Part shown: positions 54,945 to 61,816 of the stretch, in pieces
How the letters are laid out: each line of letters begins with the position of its first letter
Numbering within the stretch: the stretch's first letter is position 1
Assembly: GCF_029975155.1 (NCBI RefSeq)
Contig: NZ_JARKPQ010000200.1
Span: 62,001 to 126,000, forward strand
DNA: 64,000 bases
Direction of reading: 5' to 3'
Origin: Propionicimonas sp.
GTDB lineage: Bacteria > Actinomycetota > Actinomycetes > Propionibacteriales > Propionibacteriaceae
Made by a program: the position numbers and the translations under genes
The notes under the pieces: generated by a model
Database searches by the model: none
What the model was told of the DNA's origin: nothing
Seen by the model: the letters and a program-made list of their open reading frames with translations, nothing else

Positions 54945-55742
54945 CTATGGGCGCATGACCTTGACGCCTTCGTGACCGAGTCGCTCTCGAAGCTCCACAG
55001 GTGCGTCGTCGGTCACCAGGACATCCACCTCGGCCCAGGAGAGACCGGAGGCGGGGGCGCGCAACCCGAGCTTGCTTGAGTCGGCGAGTACGACCACGGT
55101 CTGTGAGCGGGAGGCCATCACCCTCGCGACATGAGCGTCATCGACGGAGCGCCACATCACGCCGAACGCGGGGTCGATGGCGTCGCAACCGATGAACGCG
55201 ACACTCGCGGTGAGCGCCTCCAGGCTGCGGGCGGCGAGCGGGCCCACCGTTCCGAAGGAGGAGTGTCGCAGGAAGCCGCCGAGGCAGAGCACGTCGACGG
55301 TGGGCACCGCTGCGAGGAACTCAGCGATGTTGAGGGCTGACGTCGCGACGGTCAGTTCCTTCGCCGACGCCGCGACCTCATGGGCGAAGGCGAGCATGGT
55401 GGAGCCATCGTTGATGAACACGAGGGATTCGGGCGGGACCAACTCCGAGGCCACGTGGCCGATCTGGGTCTTCTCCCTGGCCTTGCGCAGGCGCCGGCTC
55501 TCGTACTCCTCGTCCAGCGTCGAGGGCACTTCGATCGCGCGAGCTCCGCCCCGGGTGCGTTCGAGCGTGCCTTGCTCCGCGAGCCGGCTCAGGTCCCGTC
55601 TGAGCGTCGCGAGACTGGCACCCGTCACCTCCTGCAGTTCGGCGAGTCCGACGATTCGCCGTTGCTCGACAGCGTGCAGGATGAGCGCTTCCCGCTCAGC
55701 CGATGTCGACACTCCGACGGCCCCAGCGTCAAGATCACTCAT
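54945..55742 (-). CDS. DeoR family transcriptional regulator
   Basis: 265 aa. N-terminal DeoR HTH (SAEREALILHAVEQRRIVGLAELQEVTGASLATLRRDLSRLAEQGTLERTRGGA) and a C-terminal DeoRC sensor domain that binds phosphorylated sugars (INDGSTMLAFA, TSALNIAEFL, LGGFLRHSSFGTVGP, GCDAIDPAFGV, LADSSKLG). ATG 55742. It is divergent from the kinase-transporter-oxidoreductase operon and upstream of the DUF89 gene, so it probably controls both in response to the phosphorylated intermediate made by the kinase. Confidence 0.9.
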   Translation of the reverse strand: MSDLDAGAVGVSTSAEREALILHAVEQRRIVGLAELQEVTGASLATLRRDLSRLAEQGTLERTRGGARAIEVPSTLDEEYESRRLRKAREKTQIGHVASELVPPESLVFINDGSTMLAFAHEVAASAKELTVATSALNIAEFLAAVPTVDVLCLGGFLRHSSFGTVGPLAARSLEALTASVAFIGCDAIDPAFGVMWRSVDDAHVARVMASRSQTVVVLADSSKLGLRAPASGLSWAEVDVLVTDDAPVELRERLGHEGVKVMRP

Positions 55743-55759
55743 TTTCGCTCACTCAATCC

Positions 55760-55788
55760 TTGACTATGATTGTTCTTGATCGTACAGT
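55760..55788 (+). promoter_or_regulatory. Promoter of the kinase operon
   Basis: TTGACT (55760-55765), 17 nt, TACAGT (55783-55788), near consensus. The spacer contains repeated TGAT half-sites (TGATTGTTCTTGAT, 55767-55780) that could bind the DeoR regulator. The leader to GTG 55965 is about 170 nt, with no gene in it. Confidence 0.65.
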
Positions 55789-55964
55789 CTACCTCACGCC
55801 GGCAGCTCCTCAGTCGGAAGAGGGCACTCGTAGCCGAGGTCACTCTCGAAGACCAGAACCGAGCCGGACCACAGTCGCATCGATCCAGCGGCATGGAACC
55901 AGTTGCCCCACGCCGCCAACCGCGCTCGCCGACGACGCACGAGCCGGAACAGGAAGGAGTAGGC

Positions 55965-57227
55965 GTGAGCACGACAATCGGTGGGGAGCAGATCATCCCC
56001 GTGGGCGACGCCGGTGTCGACCCGCAGATCGTCAGGGACGAGGTGCTGGACGTCCTCATCGCCCGATACGACCTGGGTGACATCATCGATGTCTGGCCAA
56101 TCTCGGGTGGCTACGTCAACTGGAGCTTCGGCGCCAAGGCTGTCTCCAAGGGTGTGGAGACGCAGTACTTCATCCGCAAGTACAACCGAGGCGCAACGGC
56201 CGAGAGCGTCCGATACGAACATGCACTGGTGGAGCACCTGGTCGAGTGCGGGTTCGACAAGGTCGCTCCCGTTGTCCGGGCTGATGACGGGGAATCGTTC
56301 GTGATCACGCATGAGGCGGGGAGTGCTCAGGCCGAACGATACGTCGCGGTCTACGGGTTCCTTCCAGGCGAGTGCAAGTACTCCTGGTGCTTCGACACAG
56401 ATGTCACCGAAAAGGAGTTGAACAGCTGCGCACGAACCCTTGCGGAGTACCACGCACACATCAGCAGCATTCCGCCGGGCCTCGTAGGGCCCGCCCCATC
56501 GCCAGGTGCATACCAGGGCAGTGGAGTGATGCCAAGGATCATGGATCTCCTGCCCACTCTTCCGCCGATCTACGAGTCGCTGGCTGCGCGGACGGAGAAG
56601 AACGTCTTCGGACGGTACCTGCGCGAGAACATCGATGACATCCTTCGATGCGTCCGTGACGCGACCCGAACCGCCCACCAGCTCCACGGTCTCCCCTCGC
56701 TCACCGTGCACTCTGACTTCCACGCCGGGAACGTGAAGTACCGCGACAGCGAGGTTGTCGCCCTCTTCGACTTCGATTACGCCCGGTTCGACTACCGCAT
56801 GTTCGACATCGGGCACGCGCTGCACTTCTTCTGCTTCTCCTGGGATCCGCAGCATGACGGCGACCTGTGGCAGGACAAGCTGAGGGCCTTCGTTCGTGAG
56901 TACCAGATGGCCGCCGAGGAAATCGATGCCGTGGGTCCCCTGAACGCCGCAGAACTGCGGAACACCATCCCCTTCCTTCACGCAGGGAACATCTTCACGC
57001 TCGATTGGGACATCCGCGACTTCTTTGCCGCGCCCGGGCGCGACCCGGAGGAATACATCGGCTATCTACAGCACAACGTGCGGCTCATGAAGACAATCGA
57101 CGCGAAACAGGACGAGATCGGCCGCCTGGTGGCCGAAGCCGCCCGGTGGGACAAAGCCAGCGATCGGGTGCTTCGAGGGCGTGAGAAGACAAAACCGGCT
57201 GCAACACTCGACGGAAAGGCAAAGTAA
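55965..57227 (+). CDS. APH-fold kinase of an uncharacterised catabolic cluster
   Basis: 420-aa phosphotransferase (homoserine kinase type II/choline kinase superfamily). The N-lobe has ISGGYVNWSFGAKAVSKGVETQYFIRKYN. The catalytic loop LTVHSDFHAGNVKYRDSEVVALFDFDYARFD (about residues 246-276) has complete HxDxxxxN and DFD motifs. The substrate is unknown; its neighbours suggest a small alcohol or polyol. GTG 55965 follows AGGAAGGAG. The stop overlaps the EamA start (TAATG), so the two are translationally coupled. Confidence 0.85.
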   Translation: MSTTIGGEQIIPVGDAGVDPQIVRDEVLDVLIARYDLGDIIDVWPISGGYVNWSFGAKAVSKGVETQYFIRKYNRGATAESVRYEHALVEHLVECGFDKVAPVVRADDGESFVITHEAGSAQAERYVAVYGFLPGECKYSWCFDTDVTEKELNSCARTLAEYHAHISSIPPGLVGPAPSPGAYQGSGVMPRIMDLLPTLPPIYESLAARTEKNVFGRYLRENIDDILRCVRDATRTAHQLHGLPSLTVHSDFHAGNVKYRDSEVVALFDFDYARFDYRMFDIGHALHFFCFSWDPQHDGDLWQDKLRAFVREYQMAAEEIDAVGPLNAAELRNTIPFLHAGNIFTLDWDIRDFFAAPGRDPEEYIGYLQHNVRLMKTIDAKQDEIGRLVAEAARWDKASDRVLRGREKTKPAATLDGKAK

Positions 57228-58264
57228 TGCCAGTTTTGACGAAGGCAGAAGACCTGCGAGCCTCAGTGGATCTGCGACACGCGCGGCGGGGGCTGGGTAC
57301 CGGGTCGATCGCCGGCGCGAGCTACGGCCTGGTCGGAGTCGTCGGCGGCATCGCGCTCGCCACCGATCCGCTCGTGAGCGCCCAGGGCATCGTGACCGCG
57401 GCGCTCGTGCTCGCGGCTCTTCAGATGGGCCTCGGTGGGATCTGGGTCACCCTCTGGAACGTCGTTACCGGTCGGGACCGCGAAATCCTCAGAGCGGTGA
57501 GGACCAAGCCCGGCGTGGTCGTGATGGTGGCATCGCTCTTCGGGGGAGTGCTCGCCATGGTCGGCTTCTGGGTCGGCCTCAGCATGACCACACCCGCCTA
57601 CGCACTGGCGATCAGCGCCATGTTCCCCATCGTGGGAGCCATTCTCGCCGCCGTCTTCCTGCGCGAACGGATCGTGCGCCGGGTCTGGCTGGGCGTCCTC
57701 CTCGCTGTCGCAGGTGCGGTCGTCGTCGGGTGGACACCTCCCGAAGGCGACTACCCGCACTTCTACCTGGGTCTCATCCTGTGTGGCCTCGCCACACTCG
57801 GGTGGGGAATCGAGGGCGTCGTTGCGACCTTCGGCATGGACATGGTCGACCCAGCGATCGCGGTCAACATCCGAGAGCTCACTGCGGGCCTGGTGTTCCT
57901 GCTGGGCGTCTTCCCGTTCGTTGCCCTGACGGGAGGCAACCCGTACGAGACGATCGGGCACATCTTCACGGCCGGCTTCCGAACGGGGGCCTTCTGGCTC
58001 GTCCTGCTCTGCGCCTTCCTGCAGGCAACGACAGACCTGACCTGGTACCGGGCCATGAACACCACCGGCGTGGCCCGTGCGATGGCCCTCAACGTCACCT
58101 ATGCGTTCTGGGGATTCCCGTTCGGATTCCTTCTCTCCAAGGTCAGCGACGCCGTCGTGTTCGTCTTCAATGGGTACCTGGTCGGCGGCGCCGTACTCAT
58201 TGTTCTCGGTGTTGTGCTGGTGATCGACAACCCGCGGGAACTGGTCAAGCTGCGGAACCGCTAG
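57227..58264 (+). CDS. EamA/DMT superfamily transporter
   Basis: 345-aa membrane protein with about ten helices in two EamA repeats (SLFGGVLAMVGFWVGLSMTTPAYALAISAMFPIVGAILAAVFLRERI in the first, YRAMNTTGVARAMALNVTYAFWGFPFGFLL in the second). The drug/metabolite transporter family moves small metabolites by proton exchange. Between kinase and oxidoreductase it is the likely importer, or overflow exporter, of the cluster's substrate. ATG 57227 overlaps the kinase stop by one base. Confidence 0.88.
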   Translation: MPVLTKAEDLRASVDLRHARRGLGTGSIAGASYGLVGVVGGIALATDPLVSAQGIVTAALVLAALQMGLGGIWVTLWNVVTGRDREILRAVRTKPGVVVMVASLFGGVLAMVGFWVGLSMTTPAYALAISAMFPIVGAILAAVFLRERIVRRVWLGVLLAVAGAVVVGWTPPEGDYPHFYLGLILCGLATLGWGIEGVVATFGMDMVDPAIAVNIRELTAGLVFLLGVFPFVALTGGNPYETIGHIFTAGFRTGAFWLVLLCAFLQATTDLTWYRAMNTTGVARAMALNVTYAFWGFPFGFLLSKVSDAVVFVFNGYLVGGAVLIVLGVVLVIDNPRELVKLRNR

Positions 58265-58282
58265 TAGAAAGACACAATCATC

Positions 58283-58582
58283 ATGCTTCTCCCCCTGAGA
58301 TTCAGAATCATCACCGAACTCGCTACGGGCGGTGCGCAGGACACGGCCGCGATCATGCAGTCCCTGGCCCCGGAGTACGGCCGTGAGCGGCAATTCACCA
58401 AGAAGATGATCGATAACCACCTCCAGTCGCTGCGCGCGGTGGGGCTGGTCGAGGACGTGGCCGTCTCACTCGACCGGGACGGAGGTCTGGTCAGGACCGC
58501 CGGCATCACCGACGCCGGCCGGAAGCTGCTCAAGTACCTACCCCGAGACTGGCGCAGAAGAGTCGGCGCACCGGGTCGTTGA
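58283..58582 (+). CDS. Small winged-helix protein
   Basis: 99 aa: LRFRIITELATGGAQDTAAIMQ, then a helix-turn-helix KKMIDNHLQSLRAVGLVEDV and a basic end. The pattern suggests a winged-helix DNA-binding fold of the ArsR/PadR sort, but the family is not certain. ATG 58283 is 18 nt after the EamA stop, so it is in the same operon and may be a second regulator of the cluster. Confidence 0.65.
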   Translation: MLLPLRFRIITELATGGAQDTAAIMQSLAPEYGRERQFTKKMIDNHLQSLRAVGLVEDVAVSLDRDGGLVRTAGITDAGRKLLKYLPRDWRRRVGAPGR

Positions 58583-58628
58583 CCGGTCGCACGAGCCTCA
58601 GTGAACCTGTAAGAGAAGGAAAGACGTA

Positions 58629-60023
58629 GTGACCGAAGCACAATACGACGTGGTCGTCATCGGTGCGGGCGCAATTGGCTCAGCCGTGGCCAGGGACCTC
58701 GCCGGCACAAGCAATCGAGTGGCTCTCATTGAGGCCAGAGGTGACGTCTGCGAGGGAACGTCCAAGGCGAATACTGCACTTCTCTGCACGGGATTCGACG
58801 CCAAACCGAACTCACTGGAGTCCAGGCTCTACTCTCGCGGCTACGAGCTCATGATGAAGTATTGTGAGGAAACGGGCATTGCCGTGGACAGATGTGGCGG
58901 AGTCCTCGTTGCCTGGGATGAGGAGCAGGCCGCGACACTTCCACAGTTGCAGGCGGAGGCCGAACTCAACGGATACATGGAGTCGCGGATTCTCAGCTCG
59001 AGCGAGGTGTACGCGCTGCTACCCGAACTCGGGCACGGCGTGACCGCAGGTCTGGAAGTGCCGGGCGAGTCGATCATCGATCCGTGGTCGGTTCCGCTCG
59101 CGTGCGCGACCGATGCAGTCAGCCGCGGAGCCGATCTCCATCTGAACTGTCGTGTCGAGTCGATTCAGGTCGGTGCCGAGGTGACCACCCTGTCCACCTC
59201 CTCAGGCGATATCACCACGCGCTGGGTGGTGAACTCGGCAGGACTCGGTGGTGACGTCATCGACAGGTTCTACGGCTACGACCGCATTCATCTGTTCCCC
59301 AGGCGCGGTGAACTGCTCGTCTTCGACAAGCTCTCCGCGTCCATCGCGCCGAAGATCGTGCTCGCTGTTCCGTCCAAGGTCACCAAGGGCGTCCTCATCT
59401 CGCCCACAGTCTTCGGCAACGTGATGTTGGGCCCAAATGCGGAGATCATCGAAGACCGGGAGGACACGTCGACGACCCGCGACGGCTTTGACTTCATCCT
59501 TGAGAAGGGTCGGCGTGTCTTCCCCCAGCTCATGGAGGAAGAGGTCACCGCGGCCTATGCGGGCCTGCGGGCCGGTCACGACCAGAAGGACTGCCTGGTC
59601 GAGCGCGACTCGGCTCAGCGATACGTCATCACCGCCGCCTTCAGGGCCGGCCTCACCTTCGCGCTCTCCGTCGCGGAACTCGTACACCAACTGCTCGGTG
59701 AGTCTGATCTGGACATGAGCTACCGACCGTCGCTCCCAGCGCCGGTGAGGGTGCCACCGCTGGGCGCCAAGCAGTTGCGTCCGTATGAGGACGATGTGTT
59801 GATCGCTCAGGATTCTGCGTATGGGGAGGTGGTGTGTTTCTGTGAGCGGGTCACGAGGGGTGAGATCCGCGACGCCTGCCACAGCCTGATCCCGGCCCGT
59901 GACCAGGGGGGGCTCCGGCGGCGGACCCGGGTCATGAACGGCCGCTGCCAGGGGTTCTTCTGCGGGGCGGCGGTGAAGGCCATCCTCGACGAGGCTCTGG
60001 CCAGTAAGGACGACGCGCGATGA
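58629..60023 (+). CDS. GlpA-like FAD oxidoreductase with C-terminal BFD 2Fe-2S domain
   Basis: 464 aa. N-terminal FAD site DVVVIGAGAIGSAVARDLAG, the DAO-type fold characteristic of glycerol-3-phosphate dehydrogenase and L-2-hydroxyglutarate oxidase (SKANTALLCTGFDAKPNSLESRLYSRGYELM, PGESIIDPWSVPLACATDA, YAGLRAGHDQKDCLVE). The C-terminal 65 residues are a bacterioferritin-associated-ferredoxin-like domain with four Cys (VVCFCERVTRGEI and GRCQGFFCG). This matches the GlpA layout. GTG 58629 follows AGAGAAGGAAAG. The likely substrate is a 2-hydroxy- or phospho-polyol. The next gene overlaps by ATGA. Confidence 0.9.
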   Translation: MTEAQYDVVVIGAGAIGSAVARDLAGTSNRVALIEARGDVCEGTSKANTALLCTGFDAKPNSLESRLYSRGYELMMKYCEETGIAVDRCGGVLVAWDEEQAATLPQLQAEAELNGYMESRILSSSEVYALLPELGHGVTAGLEVPGESIIDPWSVPLACATDAVSRGADLHLNCRVESIQVGAEVTTLSTSSGDITTRWVVNSAGLGGDVIDRFYGYDRIHLFPRRGELLVFDKLSASIAPKIVLAVPSKVTKGVLISPTVFGNVMLGPNAEIIEDREDTSTTRDGFDFILEKGRRVFPQLMEEEVTAAYAGLRAGHDQKDCLVERDSAQRYVITAAFRAGLTFALSVAELVHQLLGESDLDMSYRPSLPAPVRVPPLGAKQLRPYEDDVLIAQDSAYGEVVCFCERVTRGEIRDACHSLIPARDQGGLRRRTRVMNGRCQGFFCGAAVKAILDEALASKDDAR

Positions 60024-61273
60024 GCCAGCCCACCAAGACCCCCGCGGTCGCTGTCGTCGGTGCCGGACCCTCGGGCCTGCAGGCTGCAGCCGACCTGGCC
60101 AGGACGCTCAGGGGCGACGTGCTCGTCCTCGACCGCGAGACCCAGCCCGGCGGCATTCCCCGCCACTGCTTCCACTCCGGCTACGGCATCAAGGACCTGC
60201 ACCGGTTCATCAGCGGCCCTCACTATGCCGGGATCCTCACCGATCGGGCCGTGGCCGCCGGCGCCGACATCGTCACCAGCGCGATGGTCACCGGGTGGAC
60301 GCCTGAAGGCTCGCTCGAGATCACCTCCCCCGGCGGACGGTTCACCGTTGCGGCGAAGGCGACGATCCTGGCCACGGGTGCGCGGGAGCGCCCCCGCACC
60401 GCCCGGCGCATTCCGGGTGACCGTCCGGCGGGGGTGTACACCACCGGGCAGCTGCAGAACCTCGTCCACCTGCACCACCAGAAGGTCGGCACCCGCGCGG
60501 TGATCGTCGGCTCGGAGCTGGTCAGCTGGTCGGCGGCGCTCACCCTGCGGCACGCCGGCTGCCGCACCGTACTGATGACCACCGAGTACCCGGCACCGGA
60601 CGTGTACCGGCTGTTCTCCACCTTTGGCCGCGTCTGGTTCCGCACCACGGTGGCCACCCGCACCAGGGTCGTGCGAGTCATCGGTCGCGGCCGGGTGTCG
60701 GGGGTCGAGATCGAGGACACCCTCAATGGCGCCCGGACGATCGTGGACTGCGACACGGTGGTCTTCACCGGTGACTGGATTCCCGACTACGAACTGGCCC
60801 GTTCTGCCGGCATCGCACTCGATCCGCACACCCTGGGGCCGGCCGTCGACACGCGGTTGCGGACCGAGCGGGACGGCGTCTTCGCCATCGGCAACCTCGT
60901 CCACCCGGTCGACACGGCCGACGGGGCCGCCCTGGACGGGGCGCACGTCGCGCCGCATGTGCTGCGGTACCTCGACGGTCAGGCGCCGGCTCGGCCCGGC
61001 GTGGAGCTGGCACCAGGCCGGGGCTTCCGGTGGGTGTCGCCGTCCCGATTCCACCCGGGCGACACCGGGCCGGCCCGAGGGTTCCTCCTCATGTGGCCTG
61101 ACGAGTTCCACAGCCGGCCGACCGTGGTCGCCAGGCAGGCCGGGCACGAGATCGGGCGGATCAGGACCTGGTGGCCCGCCGCTCCCGGCCGCGTGTTCCG
61201 CATCCCGTATCTGCTGCTGGCCGAGGCGAACCAGGCCAAGGGGCCAGTCACCGTCGAGATCGCGAGCAGCTGA
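60020..61273 (+). CDS. FAD-dependent pyridine-nucleotide-disulfide-type oxidoreductase
   Basis: 417 aa. AVVGAGPSGLQAAADLARTL at the N-terminus, GGIPRHCFHSGYGIKDLHRFISGPHYA, ATGARERPRTARRIPGDRPAG, and a C-terminal GVFAIGNLVHPVDTADGAALDGAHVAPHV typical of enzymes paired with GlpA-like or HcnC/sarcosine-oxidase-like subunits. ATG 60020 overlaps the previous stop (ATGA). It may act with the GlpA-like protein as a two-subunit dehydrogenase passing electrons through the Fe-S domain. There is no GlpC-like membrane subunit next to it. Confidence 0.88.
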   Translation: MSQPTKTPAVAVVGAGPSGLQAAADLARTLRGDVLVLDRETQPGGIPRHCFHSGYGIKDLHRFISGPHYAGILTDRAVAAGADIVTSAMVTGWTPEGSLEITSPGGRFTVAAKATILATGARERPRTARRIPGDRPAGVYTTGQLQNLVHLHHQKVGTRAVIVGSELVSWSAALTLRHAGCRTVLMTTEYPAPDVYRLFSTFGRVWFRTTVATRTRVVRVIGRGRVSGVEIEDTLNGARTIVDCDTVVFTGDWIPDYELARSAGIALDPHTLGPAVDTRLRTERDGVFAIGNLVHPVDTADGAALDGAHVAPHVLRYLDGQAPARPGVELAPGRGFRWVSPSRFHPGDTGPARGFLLMWPDEFHSRPTVVARQAGHEIGRIRTWWPAAPGRVFRIPYLLLAEANQAKGPVTVEIASS

Positions 61274-61583
61274 ACTCCCAACCCCAGTCGGTCCGGTCCA
61301 GGTTATCGAGTTGGCCCGCGAGTCGTTGCGGGCCAACAGAGCCCAGTCCGGGCCGATGGCCCAGGGATCCAAGTAACCGATGACGCGACTCAGCTGTCAC
61401 CCATGTCGCGACTCATCACAGAGGTGGAGCCTGAGGTACCCAACTTGAACCTCATGCGCCGGCTGGATCGCCTTGACTCCGCGTGGATTCAGGGATCTAC
61501 GACCATTGAGGCGCCGCCGCCATTCGTGTTCGACGAGGGTTTCGACGTCATCGAGAACCCTAGTAAACGTAGTAGAACCCCTT

Positions 61584-61712
61584 TTGACTGAGAAGGAAGT
61601 AGAAGCTATTCGAACCGCCCGGGCGGGCGGCGAGAGCGTCACGGTGATCGCGGAGCGATTTGGTGTGAGCCGGATGACGGTGTGGCAGAAGACACGAAAC
61701 TCGACCACCTGA
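61584..61712 (+). pseudogene. Recombinase-type HTH remnant
   Basis: LTEKEVEAIRTARAGGESVTVIAERFGVSRMTVWQKTRN reads like the C-terminal helix-turn-helix of a serine resolvase. No catalytic domain precedes it in any frame, and the region 61403-61583 carries only an overlapping 62-codon frame (from 61403, MSRLITEVEPEVPN...) of doubtful coding value. The HTH fragment may start at TTG 61584 or be a dead remnant. Direct repeats containing CGCGACTCA lie at about 61383 and 61405. The rest of 61274-61816 holds no clear gene. Confidence 0.45.
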
Positions 61713-61781
61713 TACCCAGGCACGCGGCTTGGCCCGAATCCTCAGTCTCCTGAGCTCGCCGTACTGCACACTAAGTACACA

Positions 61782-61810
61782 AGTCCACAAAGTCCACAAT
61801 CTGCTACACT
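61782..61810 (+). promoter_or_regulatory. Leaderless promoter with tandem repeats
   Basis: AGTCCACAA occurs twice in tandem (61782-61790, 61791-61799) in the -35 region, followed by TACACT (61805-61810), which ends 6 nt before ATG 61817. The 9-bp repeats could be operator half-sites. Confidence 0.55.
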
Positions 61811-61816
61811 AGTGGT

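Noticed and set aside
61403-61591. 62-codon frame before the recombinase HTH
   Set aside because: No homology-like pattern, no good start signal, and it overlaps the HTH frame; probably not a gene on its own.
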